Below, one piece after another: positions 8,759-17,453 of a stretch of 40,872 nucleotides of DNA. The position numbers and the translations under genes are program-made. The stretch is from CAYSYY01 sp964576115 [NCBI: uncultured Gemmatimonadota bacterium] (lineage in GTDB: Bacteria; Blakebacterota; Blakebacteria; Blakebacterales). Below the pieces are notes generated by a model, which saw only the letters and a program-made list of their open reading frames with translations, was not told where the DNA came from and did not search any database. The DNA lies in assembly GCA_964576115.1 (NCBI GenBank), contig CAZNUA010000031.1, positions 1 to 40,872 of the forward strand, read 5' to 3'. Each line of letters opens with the position of its first letter. The stretch's first letter is position 1.

Positions 8759-8798
8759 TCGGTCATCGTCATACGGCAGGTTGTCGGTTGCGATCGAT
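8759..8798. repeat. Direct repeat DR1, right copy, upstream of padR 1
   Basis: This is the partner of 5599-5638 (35/40 identical). On the minus strand it also contains an ATG followed by ACCGA, as at the start of the hydrolase, but this copy opens only a 26-codon frame beginning MTDRFSAFPAR and stopping just inside the inverted repeat before padR. That looks like a severed or duplicated 5' end of the hydrolase gene. Confidence 0.75.
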
Positions 8799-8885
8799 GA
8801 AGAGTAGCATGAGGCCGAAGAGGCATTCCACGCGCAATCCGGCCCGGAGCCCGCGGGAGGATTGTCCCAGCCGAGGAGGGGAGCC

Positions 8886-10451
8886 ATGACCCACGATACC
8901 GGACCCTCCGGATGTTACTGCTGCGGAGTGAACCGGCGGCAGTTCCTGCAGACGGGTTGTGCGGCCTGTGTCGGAGCCGCGGGAGTGCTCTCGTTGCCCG
9001 CCGGCGCTCGCGCTCTCGTCGACCCGGCCCCGGTGCGCCTGCGTATCGTCTATGCCCTGCATGCCGAGCAGCAGGCCGTGCCCGACTGGCCCAATCTGGG
9101 CTTTGACTTCCGGCCGGTGATGGAGCGGACCACCCGGGCCCTGACCGAGGGATGTCCGGAGTGCACCTTTGAGGTCTCGATGGCCAAGGATGCCGAGGAG
9201 ACCGCCGCCATCGTGGCCGCCGACGAGGGGACCGGGATCGACGGCTACGTGGTCTGCCAGCTCAACTGCTGGAACCGGATCGTACAGACCCTGGCCGAAA
9301 CCGGCAAACCGGTGCTCTACTCCGATTTCACCTACGCCGGATCGGGGGGCTTTCTGGTCTACACCGCCGCTTTCCTGCGGGCGGGTACTCCGAACGTGGG
9401 CTTTGTTTCCAGTTCCCGGCTCGAGGATCTGGTCGCGGCGGCGCGCTGCTTCGAACCCGTCGTGCAGAGCGGTCGGTCCGGCAATTTCGCCTCGGCGGTG
9501 ACCCGCGTGCGCCGGCAGGGCACTGCGGCTGTCGGTGACCTGACCTGTCTGGCCGATCCGGTCACCACCCTTGATCCGTCGCGAACCTTGAGGGAAATGC
9601 GTCGAGCGCCGATCCTGGCCGTGCGCGACCAGCAGGCCCGCACCGCCGAACCGATCATGGGCATCCCGGTCGAGTTCATTCCCTTCGCCGAGGTCAACGC
9701 CGCCTGGGAGGACGCCGACCGCGCCGCGGCTGCCGAGATCGCCGACCGCTGGGCTTCCGACGCCATGGTCGTGCGGGGGGTGAGTCGCGAAACCCTCGAG
9801 ACCTCGGCGGCGATGTACCTGGGCATGAAGGAGGTCCTCGGCCGGCACGGCGCCCGGGCCATCACTATCAACTGCCTGGGTGGGTTCTACGGGGGGCACA
9901 TCCACGCCTACCCCTGCCTCGGTTTTCACGAACTGAACAACGAGGGGCTGATCGGCGCCTGCGAGTGCGACCTGCGTTCGACCTCGACCATGGTGGCCGT
10001 CAATGCCCTGACCGGGGGGCGACCGGGGTATATCTCCGATCCCGTTCTCGATACTGCCCGGCGGCGGATCATTTACGCTCACTGCGTGGCCACCAACAGG
10101 GTCTTCGGACCCGATGGCCCTGTCAATCCCTTCGAGATCCTGACCCATTCGGAAGACCGTCAGGGAGCCTCGGTGCGCTCGATCCTGCCAGCGGGATACA
10201 TGACGACCTCGCTCGAGTTCATGCCCGAGCGGCAGGAGGTGCTGCTGCACGCCGGCAAGGCGGTCGCCAACGATCCCGACGACCGGGCCTGCCGGACCAA
10301 GCTGGTGGTCGAGCCGATCGGCGATTTCGAGAAACTCTTCACCATGTGGGACCGCTGGGGCTGGCACCGGGTCACCTTCTACGGCGACCTGCGCGAGCCG
10401 CTGGCCGGCCTGGCCGACGCTCTGGGCTACACCGTGGTCCGGGAGACCTGA
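8886..10451 (+). CDS. TAT-exported sugar-isomerase-like protein (L-fucose/L-arabinose isomerase fold)
   Basis: The 521-residue product starts at the ATG at 8886, preceded by GAGGAGGGG. Its N-terminus has a twin-arginine signal (VNRRQFLQTGCAACVGAAG) and a CYCC cluster just before it. The body resembles the FucI/AraA superfamily: an N-terminal Rossmann-like region with DGYVVCQLNCWNRIVQTL, and a C-terminal part with ACECDLRSTSTMVAVNALTG, where relatives bind metal and substrate. No assignment to a particular sugar is possible. Such isomerase-like proteins are usually cytoplasmic, so export through TAT is unusual. The next gene starts five bases after the stop, which suggests co-transcription with the double serine hydrolase. 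Confidence 0.66.
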   Translation: MTHDTGPSGCYCCGVNRRQFLQTGCAACVGAAGVLSLPAGARALVDPAPVRLRIVYALHAEQQAVPDWPNLGFDFRPVMERTTRALTEGCPECTFEVSMAKDAEETAAIVAADEGTGIDGYVVCQLNCWNRIVQTLAETGKPVLYSDFTYAGSGGFLVYTAAFLRAGTPNVGFVSSSRLEDLVAAARCFEPVVQSGRSGNFASAVTRVRRQGTAAVGDLTCLADPVTTLDPSRTLREMRRAPILAVRDQQARTAEPIMGIPVEFIPFAEVNAAWEDADRAAAAEIADRWASDAMVVRGVSRETLETSAAMYLGMKEVLGRHGARAITINCLGGFYGGHIHAYPCLGFHELNNEGLIGACECDLRSTSTMVAVNALTGGRPGYISDPVLDTARRRIIYAHCVATNRVFGPDGPVNPFEILTHSEDRQGASVRSILPAGYMTTSLEFMPERQEVLLHAGKAVANDPDDRACRTKLVVEPIGDFEKLFTMWDRWGWHRVTFYGDLREPLAGLADALGYTVVRET

Positions 10452-10456
10452 GAAAC

Positions 10457-13105
10457 ATGTTTGATATTGGTTGTAAAACACCCGACCGTTCCGTTATCCC
10501 GCACCGGCTCCCGCCCGGGTTCCGGACTGACGTTCTGTTACTGTTGACGGCTGTTTTCCTGAGGGTGTCCGCCGCGACGGTCGTTGGAGGCCAGACGCTC
10601 GTTGGAGGCCAGACGCTCGTCGGAGGAGAGACGATCGTCGAAGGGGAGACCGGCCGGCAGCTCGATGACCATATGAACCGGCTGGTGGGGACCGGTTTCT
10701 CGGGTGTCGTTCTAGTCGCCCGGGAGGGGCGGATCGTCCTGCAGAAAGGCTACGGTCTGGCCGATCGGGAGGCGGAGCGGCCGGTCACTCCGGCCACGGT
10801 CTTCACGATCGGTTCGATCACCAAGCAGTTCACCGGGGCAGCGATCCTCAAACTCGAGATGATGGGCCAGCTCAGCACCGACGATCCGCTTTCGGACTAC
10901 ATCGATGACGTCCCCGATGACAAGCGCGGCATCACCCTGCACTACCTGCTGACCCACACCGCCGGTTTCCCCGGCGCGATCGGCGATGATTTCGACACCG
11001 GAGCCGATACCGCCACCTTTCTGACCCGGGCGATGCAGACCGACCTGCTCTTCGAGCCCGGCGAGCGGTACGAGTACTCCAACGTCGGCTTCAGCCTGCT
11101 GGGGATCGTCGTCGAGAAGGTCTCGGGGATGGGCTATGAAGAGTTCCTGCAGCGTTATCTCTTCGAGCCCGCCGGCATGAGGCGGACCGGCTACCTGCTG
11201 CCCGGCTACCGTGACGAGGAACTGGCGGTCGGCTACCGGGAGGGCCGGCGCTGGGGCAGTGTCATCCGCCACCCGATGCTCTCCGACGGTCCGGGCTGGC
11301 ACCTGCGCGCCAACGGCGGAATCCACAGCACCGTTCACGACATGTTCCGCTGGCAGCAGGCTCTCATGGGCGAGGAGGTCCTCTCGGCCGAGGCGAAGGA
11401 GAAGTACTTCCACCCCTGGGCCGACGAGGGTGGGGGGGATTCCTATTACGGCTACGGTTGGGTGACGGTCCCCGATTACATGGGCCACCGGCTGATCACG
11501 CACAACGGCGGGAACGGCATCTTCTCGGCCGACTTCCGCTGGTTCCCCGAGGACGGTCTCGTCATCTGCGCCATGACCAATCTGGCGGAGTTCTGCCCGG
11601 TCGATTATGTGACCCGCGATCTCACCCGTCTGCTCTTCGGGGCCGAGGTGAACCGGGCGCCGGCGCAGGAACCCCTCGACGGTCTCGAAGCCTTCGTCAC
11701 GCGGGTCATGACCGACTGGGAGGCGCCGGGGGTGGCGGTGGCGGTCATCAAGGATGATGCGATCGTGTTCATGCGAGGCTTCGGCGTGCGGGAGGTGGGC
11801 GAGGAGGATCCGGTGGATGAACACACCGTGTTCGCCATCGCTTCGACTTCCAAGGCCTTTACCACCGCGGCCCTGGGTCTGCTGGTGGATGAAGAGCGGC
11901 TGGATTTCGATGATCGGGTAACCGATCTCCTTACCGGTTTCGAACTGTACGATCCATGGGTGACGCGCGAAATGACGGTGCGCGATCTGCTCTCGCACCG
12001 CAGCGGATTGCCTCGCGGCGACCGGCTGTGGTACGGATCCGCCTTCGACCGGGCCGAAGTGCTCGAGCGCATCCGCCTGCTCGAACCGGTCAGCAGCTTC
12101 CGCTCCCGTTACGGCTATCAGAACATCATGTTTACCGCCGCCGGCGAGCTCGTGCCGGCCGTGACCGACACGAGCTGGGGGGAGTTCCTCCGGGTTCGGA
12201 TCTTCGAGCCGCTGGGCATGCTCTCGTCGAGCACCTCGCTGGCCGCCATGGCGGACAACGACAATGTCGCCACCCCCCACGGGAGGATCAGCGGCCGGGT
12301 CGAGCCGATCCCGTGGCGTGACTGGGATAACCTCGGCGGTGCCGGGGCGGTCAATTCCTGTGCCGCCGATCTGGCGCAGTGGCTGCGCCTGCAGCTGGCC
12401 GGAGGCCTCATCGGGGAGCGGTGTCTGCTCTCTGAAGACGTGATCGAACAGATGCACACTCCCCAGACCATCGTGCCGCTCTCCCGGAACGAGCGGGATC
12501 TCTACCCCGAAACCCACTTCTCGGCCTACGGTCTGGGATGGCGGCTCATGGACTACCAGGGACACTTCATCGTCTACCACGGCGGGGCTCTCGACGGCAT
12601 GCGAACCCACCTCGTACTGGTGCCCGACGTGGGATTCGGTGTGGTGGCCCTGACCAATATCAACGAAAGCCGGGTGCCCCAGGCGATCGCGTGGCAGGTG
12701 GTGGAGCGCTACATCGGCGACGAGGAGAAAGACTGGCATACTCTCTATCGCGCCCAGGCCGAACGGGCTCGGGCCCGCTCGGATTCGAGCCGGATGCGCC
12801 TCGAGAGCGAGCGACGGACCGGCACCTCGCCCACCCATCCCCTGGAGGCCTTCACCGGACGGTATTCGAGCGACCTCTACGGCGAGATCACCGTCGCTCT
12901 CGAGGATTCGGCCCTCGTCGTCAGTGCCGGCCCGCTCTACGTCGGAGATCTCGAACACTGGCACCTGAACACCTTCGAAGTCACCTGGCGAGATGCCTAT
13001 CTGGGGCGGGACTTCCTCGGCTTCATCCTCGGCCGGATGGGTCGGGTCGCGGCTGTGGACATTCAGGGCGTGGGGCGTTACGAGCGGGTGCACGAGCGCC
13101 GCTGA
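10457..13105 (+). CDS. Tandem two-domain serine hydrolase (two beta-lactamase-fold units)
   Basis: The 882-residue protein holds two complete class C beta-lactamase-type domains in one chain. Domain 1 has Ser120-Ile-Thr-Lys123 (SITKQFTGAAILKLE), Tyr207-Ser-Asn209 (YEYSNVGFSLLG) and HNGG. Domain 2 has Ser463-Thr-Ser-Lys466 (STSKAFTTAALGLL), Tyr554-Gln-Asn556 and YHGG. Both active sites look intact. The last 110 residues (EAFTGRYSSDLYGEITVALE) resemble the DUF3471-type beta-barrel tail found on such esterases. The N-terminus has a hydrophobic segment (DVLLLLTAVFL), so the protein is probably secreted or anchored, followed by an 18-bp tandem repeat encoding GGQTLV units. I chose the first ATG after the upstream gene (10457); a later start would lose the signal. 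Substrate unknown; peptidase or esterase activity is likely. Confidence 0.88.
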   Translation: MFDIGCKTPDRSVIPHRLPPGFRTDVLLLLTAVFLRVSAATVVGGQTLVGGQTLVGGETIVEGETGRQLDDHMNRLVGTGFSGVVLVAREGRIVLQKGYGLADREAERPVTPATVFTIGSITKQFTGAAILKLEMMGQLSTDDPLSDYIDDVPDDKRGITLHYLLTHTAGFPGAIGDDFDTGADTATFLTRAMQTDLLFEPGERYEYSNVGFSLLGIVVEKVSGMGYEEFLQRYLFEPAGMRRTGYLLPGYRDEELAVGYREGRRWGSVIRHPMLSDGPGWHLRANGGIHSTVHDMFRWQQALMGEEVLSAEAKEKYFHPWADEGGGDSYYGYGWVTVPDYMGHRLITHNGGNGIFSADFRWFPEDGLVICAMTNLAEFCPVDYVTRDLTRLLFGAEVNRAPAQEPLDGLEAFVTRVMTDWEAPGVAVAVIKDDAIVFMRGFGVREVGEEDPVDEHTVFAIASTSKAFTTAALGLLVDEERLDFDDRVTDLLTGFELYDPWVTREMTVRDLLSHRSGLPRGDRLWYGSAFDRAEVLERIRLLEPVSSFRSRYGYQNIMFTAAGELVPAVTDTSWGEFLRVRIFEPLGMLSSSTSLAAMADNDNVATPHGRISGRVEPIPWRDWDNLGGAGAVNSCAADLAQWLRLQLAGGLIGERCLLSEDVIEQMHTPQTIVPLSRNERDLYPETHFSAYGLGWRLMDYQGHFIVYHGGALDGMRTHLVLVPDVGFGVVALTNINESRVPQAIAWQVVERYIGDEEKDWHTLYRAQAERARARSDSSRMRLESERRTGTSPTHPLEAFTGRYSSDLYGEITVALEDSALVVSAGPLYVGDLEHWHLNTFEVTWRDAYLGRDFLGFILGRMGRVAAVDIQGVGRYERVHERR
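10583..10651 (+). repeat. 18-bp tandem repeat coding for GGQTLV units
   Basis: Two exact 18-bp copies (10583-10600 and 10601-10618) start GTTGGAGGCCAGACGCTC. A diverged third copy (10619-10636) and a partial fourth (10637-10651) follow. They encode VGGQTLVGGQTLVGGETIVEGET, in frame, between the signal peptide and domain 1 of the double hydrolase. The unit is a multiple of three, so copy number can change without breaking the frame. Confidence 0.85.
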
Positions 13106-13150
13106 CGGGTACCTGCTCCCTGGCCGGTCTGGGACATCACGCCGGGGGAG

Positions 13151-14446
13151 TCAGACGGGTTTACGGGAAATGTCTATGCGCCGGAAGAGAGCCTTGATCA
13201 TGATCTTCAGGATATGGGGCGACCGGAGCAGGATGGGCAGGCGGCGAATGATCTTCGGCCAGGACGTGCTCCGGAAGTACCGGTGAAGCTGTTCGTAGAC
13301 TCCCTGAACACCCTGTTCCAGTTCCTCGGGACTCATCAGGGCCGGTTGAAAAACCGCATTGGACCACCCGTAGTCGAGCCGGTCCTTCGTGATCAACCGG
13401 CCCTCGCGCTGGAACTGGTCGTACATCTCGGTGCCCGGGTAGGGCGTGAGGATATAGAGGCAGATGTCATCTAGGTCGATCTTCCTGATGGCCTCCTCGG
13501 TGGCCGGAAAGATCTGATGGTCGTCGTGATCGAAACCGAACATGAAGAAACCCAGGACCAGAATCTGGTGACGGTGAAAAGCGCGCACTACCTCGCTGTA
13601 TTCATCGATCCGATTCTGGGCAATCCCGGCCGATTGGAGTGAGCCGGGATTGATCGTCTGGAATCCGATTTGAATATGGAAACAGCCGGCCCCGGCCATG
13701 GCCGCCAGCAGGGCCGGGTTCCGGGCGATATTCGTCGGAGCCTGGACCGACCACAATTTTTTCAGGGGGGCGATCCGCTCGCAGAGGCGGAGGACGTAGT
13801 CTTCGTCGGCGAACATGTTATCATCCACGAAGAACACGACTTTCTGGGGAAGTTCGGCCAGTTCCCGGTAGATGAGGTCGATGTCGCGGACGCGGTGCTC
13901 ATGCCAGGGAACATTGGGCAGGTAACAGAACCGGCACCGGTTGGGGCAGCCGCGGGTGGCCTGCACGGTTGCCACCCAGTAATCCTCCCGGAACAGGTCC
14001 CGGCGCGGAAAGGGAACGTCGTTCATGTCGGTCGGGCGGTCCTGGGCGTACACTCCCTCGAGACGGTGAGCTTCCGCATCGCGTAGAACGTCCTGCCAGA
14101 TGTACTCGGCTTCCCCCACGACCACCGCGTCGGCGTGTTCCAGGCACTCGGTAGGCAGCAGTGAAGCGTGTACCCCGCCCAGAACGACTTGCGCTCCCCG
14201 GGCGCGCCACCGATCGGCCAGTTCGTAGGCCCGCTGGGAGGTGAAGGTGGCCGTGGTGATGCCTACCAGATCGAAGTCCTCTTCCCAGGGGATCTCCTCC
14301 CAGTCGTTGTCGCACAGTTGCACTTCGTGCCCGTCGGAGAGAGCGGCGATGATCGCGATGTGCAAGGGCGTGAACTTGACCTCTTCCAGGAAGCGATAGA
14401 CTCCGCCGTGGACGAACCATTTCGGTTTGATCAGGAGGATCCGCAT
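13151..14446 (-). CDS. B12-binding-type radical SAM protein
   Basis: The product is a cytoplasmic radical SAM enzyme of about 431 residues. A Rossmann-like N-terminal domain (MRILLIKPK, then DLVGITTATFTSQRAYELA and VVLGGVHASLLP) matches the cobalamin-binding-type domain of this class, although the usual DxHxxG cobalamin ligand motif is not evident. The CxxxCxxC cluster is at about residue 167 (TRGCPNRCRFCYLPN), followed by VVFFVDDNMFADE and the PYPGTEMYDQF block common in this group. The ATG at 14446 follows GAGCGGG; a GTG at 14455 overlapping the previous stop as GTGA is the alternative. It is coupled to the SPASM gene upstream. Substrate unknown; lipid, peptide or cofactor modification are all possible. 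It converges on the double serine hydrolase 45 bp away. Confidence 0.88.
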   Translation of the reverse strand: MRILLIKPKWFVHGGVYRFLEEVKFTPLHIAIIAALSDGHEVQLCDNDWEEIPWEEDFDLVGITTATFTSQRAYELADRWRARGAQVVLGGVHASLLPTECLEHADAVVVGEAEYIWQDVLRDAEAHRLEGVYAQDRPTDMNDVPFPRRDLFREDYWVATVQATRGCPNRCRFCYLPNVPWHEHRVRDIDLIYRELAELPQKVVFFVDDNMFADEDYVLRLCERIAPLKKLWSVQAPTNIARNPALLAAMAGAGCFHIQIGFQTINPGSLQSAGIAQNRIDEYSEVVRAFHRHQILVLGFFMFGFDHDDHQIFPATEEAIRKIDLDDICLYILTPYPGTEMYDQFQREGRLITKDRLDYGWSNAVFQPALMSPEELEQGVQGVYEQLHRYFRSTSWPKIIRRLPILLRSPHILKIMIKALFRRIDISRKPV

Positions 14447-14451
14447 CCCGC

Positions 14452-15648
14452 TCACTTCGAGGAGGCAGGGCGGATGAGGTTGCGGATCTTCACCGCCGAC
14501 CGGATCAGGGTAGTGCCGATCCTTCCCGACAGATCCCCGGCGAAAATGTCGCGCCAGGGCCGGTGGGTCGCGACGAACTCGACGAAGGCGCGCGTGTTCC
14601 GTTCGATCTCCGCTTCATGGGGCGACCTAGTGTCGGCCTCATCCGGTTCGAAGAAACAGGTGGGATCTTCGGCGAAGCAGTCGCCGGTGGCGTAGAACGC
14701 CAGGGCCCGGCACCCGCCGCAGGAAGTGCGGTAGCGGCAGCGGCCGCACTTGCCCTGCAGGCCCCGGCCTTCACGGAGCGCTGTCAGCACCGGGTCGGTC
14801 CGGTACAGCTGGGCCAGGGGTGTGTCCTTGACATTGCCGCATACCGCGGCGGAATCGAGCAGATGCACGCAGGGTGCCACATCCCCCTCGGCCGAGACGC
14901 CCACGAAGCCCCGGGCCGCCTGGCATCCGAGCTGGCCCAGCGAAAGGCCCCGGCCGGTGAGGTTGATCGGGGTGGCGTCGGGGGGGGCGAAGAAGGGGGT
15001 AAAACTGACGTAATCGAGGGGATTCCCTCTCAGGATTGGATGGATTGTTTTTTCCATCTCCTCCCGGCTGAACATGAGATCCCGCCGGGTTGCCGCTGCA
15101 CCCCGGGGGATAAAGGGCGAGCGGATCATCGGGATCTGGCGTTCCCGCAGGAAGGCGACCGTTTCCTCGAGGGTGTCCAGATTCGCCCGGGAGATGGTGA
15201 CGAGCACGAAATACCCCACTCCCGCCTCGTCGCACAAGGCGGTCAGATCCAGAAAGTGCTCCCGGCTGCCCGAGCGGCACTGATGCTGCACGCCGGTATC
15301 GACGGAATCCAGGGAGAAGCCGAAGGTGATCCGCCCCCGGGCAGCCTGCTTGATTTCGCCGATCAGGTCCGGTTCCAGCAGGGAGCCATTGGTGTTGATG
15401 AAGACGTGCAGGCCGCGCCCGGCGGCGTGAGCTACCAGCTCAAGGGCATCCGGGCGCAGCAGGAACTCCCCACCGGAGAAGGCGATTGAACCGGTGGGGC
15501 AGATCTTCACGACTTCGTCGATGACGAGAGTCGTGGCCTCTTCGGTGGATAGAGGCGGCGGCGCCGGGGTGTCGAGACGAGTCATGCATGTGGGGCAGTC
15601 CTCGTTGCATGCCCGGGTTGTCTCGAAGTAGCACAGGAAAAAGCGCAT
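14452..15648 (-). CDS. Radical SAM/SPASM-domain protein
   Basis: The 398-residue enzyme has the radical SAM cluster at its very N-terminus: Cys14-x3-Cys18-x2-Cys21 (TTRACNEDCPTC), then the glycine-rich SAM contact FSGGEFLLRPD. A C-terminal SPASM region binds further iron-sulfur clusters: PCVHLL, then GKCGRCRYRTSCGGCRALAF and a final DPTC. SPASM enzymes often modify ribosomal peptides or act as dehydrogenases, and the N-terminus (MRFFLCYFETTRACN) resembles heme/peptide-maturation types. The 3' end overlaps the second radical SAM gene by four bases or nearly so, so they are translated together. No short precursor peptide with a convincing leader was found upstream. An 8-bp GC hairpin sits directly before the start codon. 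The fold is secure, the substrate is not. Confidence 0.9.
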   Translation of the reverse strand: MRFFLCYFETTRACNEDCPTCMTRLDTPAPPPLSTEEATTLVIDEVVKICPTGSIAFSGGEFLLRPDALELVAHAAGRGLHVFINTNGSLLEPDLIGEIKQAARGRITFGFSLDSVDTGVQHQCRSGSREHFLDLTALCDEAGVGYFVLVTISRANLDTLEETVAFLRERQIPMIRSPFIPRGAAATRRDLMFSREEMEKTIHPILRGNPLDYVSFTPFFAPPDATPINLTGRGLSLGQLGCQAARGFVGVSAEGDVAPCVHLLDSAAVCGNVKDTPLAQLYRTDPVLTALREGRGLQGKCGRCRYRTSCGGCRALAFYATGDCFAEDPTCFFEPDEADTRSPHEAEIERNTRAFVEFVATHRPWRDIFAGDLSGRIGTTLIRSAVKIRNLIRPASSK

Positions 15649-16163
15649 GACGGAGGGAGTCTACTCGCAAACCCTCCCTCCATGTAAGTGGATAGTACGA
15701 AAATGAGCGCCATCCCTGTATCCGCTCCGGTATCAGACGGATGCCGCCGGTCGCAGACAGGAAGAACGGAGAGGTTTCACCTTCCCTGCCTCTGCCTGTG
15801 ATGGGCCTTGCCGGGAGAATGAAACCTGCGTTGCGATGCCGTCCCCTTTCCCGGGGAGTGCTGAAGACCTGTAACCAGTCTCTGTCACGTTCTCCTGGCT
15901 CTCAGCGTTCAACCAGGTGCGGTCCGATGCGGAAGCTTGATTCCCATCTGAAACACAGGATATTGTCATTTCGGTCACAGTCGTGCAGGAAACTGGAATC
16001 TTGCAGCTGACAGACGGCACTCATGGTGATCATCTAATTTGTTGTCCATCATTACCTTAGCGAGAAAAAGGTCGGATACGAGACGGAGTGCTGAAGTCTG
16101 ACATGATATCTGCAGTTGAGCAGAGGAATGCATGTAACTCAATCAGGGATTGAGGAGGTCTTC
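15649..16163. other. Intergenic region with leader hairpin, otherwise no gene seen
   Basis: This 515-bp gap separates divergent genes. The only clear structure is next to the SPASM gene: on its strand GGAGGGAG (plus 15674-15681) can pair with CTCCCTCC (plus 15652-15659) across a 14-base loop, ending three bases before the ATG. Short open frames at 15741-16010 (plus) and 15733-16020 (minus) overlap on opposite strands and show no family features, so I do not call them. The final part leads to the ribosome binding site GAGGAGG at 16152-16158 for the beta-propeller gene. Confidence 0.5.
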
Positions 16164-17276
16164 ATGCTGTTCCAGAAGAAGATGCTGGGAATACTGGTTC
16201 TCCTGACAGGCTCTCTGCTCAACTCCTGCTGTGGCGACTGGAATCTGTTTGGATACGATTGGGGTGACACAAGTGATGTCCCGGTCGTCGGGCTCGGTAC
16301 GTTACTCTACAGATCCCTGGAAAATCAGCACAGGATTGAAACCATCGGTTGGGAAGCTGATGGAGAGCATGTCAATATCTTTGCCCGGCAGTACGACCAG
16401 GAATGTCACCATCTGTGCAGACTCGATGTGACTACCAGGAATGTGGAGATCCCACTCAGGCTTCAATCGTATGCCTGGACGATCAGGCCATCGACTGATT
16501 ACGAGTCTCTGGCCTTGTTCACTTCCGATGCAGCTGGAATGGAGAGCTATCTGTGTGTCGTAGATATACCCGGATACAATCTGGACGCTGTCGACAGAGT
16601 ATATACGGAGAACATCTATACCCTCGTCTGGTCAGAGGACTCGAGCCGGCTCTGTTACCAGGTCATCGACTCGCTCTTTGTCGTAGACACCGGGTGTCAG
16701 GTGAGAACGCACTCCTTGCACTACCCCGGGAGAGTACTCGCCTTTTCCCAAGACAATACCCGCCTGCTGATACAGAAGTCCGACCTCGATTTGCTTCGTA
16801 TCGTGTCACTTGATCTCGAATCCCTGAATACAGCGTTGATCGTTACTCTGGCTTACGGACAGGTACGGTATGTTTCATGGAACCCGCTCGATTGCGTGAT
16901 CATATACATTCCCGAAGGGCGCGAATCCGTCTACAAAGCCTACTCCGTGACCAATGACAGTGAGACAATCCTGGTGCAGGCACAGGGATCGTATGATGAG
17001 TAGAGGCTCGCGGCGGTCTCCCCGGATGGCGAATCCGCCCTGTTTTGGTTTGATGAGTATATTGTACTCGATGATGATTCGGGATATGAGTTTTCACACC
17101 TGTACCTGATCGATCTCAGTACTGGTACGACAAAATTGCTGGCCAATTCGGCAGATGGTGGTGTGGGCGGTTCAGCTGCTTTCTCACTCGATGGATCCCG
17201 GATCGCCTATCTGTATTCCAGCAGTGTGTGGGCTGTTCTGAATATGAATGCATACTATCAGGATTTAACACCTTAG
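16164..17276 (+). pseudogene. Beta-propeller (WD40/TolB-like) lipoprotein with in-frame TAG
   Basis: The gene begins at the ATG at 16164 behind GAGGAGG and encodes a lipoprotein signal (MLGILVLLTGSLLNSC). Repeated blades follow, such as ENIYTLVWSEDSSRLCYQV and GRVLAFSQDNTRLLIQKS, as in TolB-type propellers. Translation stops at a TAG at 17001-17003 (codon 280), yet the same frame continues for 90 more codons with clear blade sequences: LAAVSPDGESALFWF, LYLIDLSTGTTKLL and AAFSLDGSRIAYLYSS, ending at a TAG at 17274-17276. The downstream part is therefore a lost C-terminal half of the propeller. A recent nonsense mutation is the simplest reading; read-through or a sequencing error cannot be excluded. 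It has lower GC than most neighbours. No enzymatic function is suggested. Confidence 0.78.
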
Positions 17277-17453
17277 AGCCCATGGTATCTCGATATGATC
17301 ATTCACGTCATGATACTGCCGAGTGCGGCTCGAACCGGTCAACAGAGGAGCTGAAACCCCAAAAGTACGGTGATAACGGGGGATTGAGTCCTGACCGGAT
17401 ACTGGAATTTCAACGCAGGCGAAGATGTACTCTCGCGCGATCCCGGATCGGTT

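Noticed and set aside
15733-16020. Possible small peptide genes near the radical SAM operon
   Set aside because: The frames overlap on both strands, lack ribosome binding sites and have no leader/core pattern, so I do not call a RiPP precursor.
16116-16163. Earlier start (16116) for the beta-propeller lipoprotein
   Set aside because: The ATG at 16164 has GAGGAGG at the proper distance and gives a clean lipoprotein signal.
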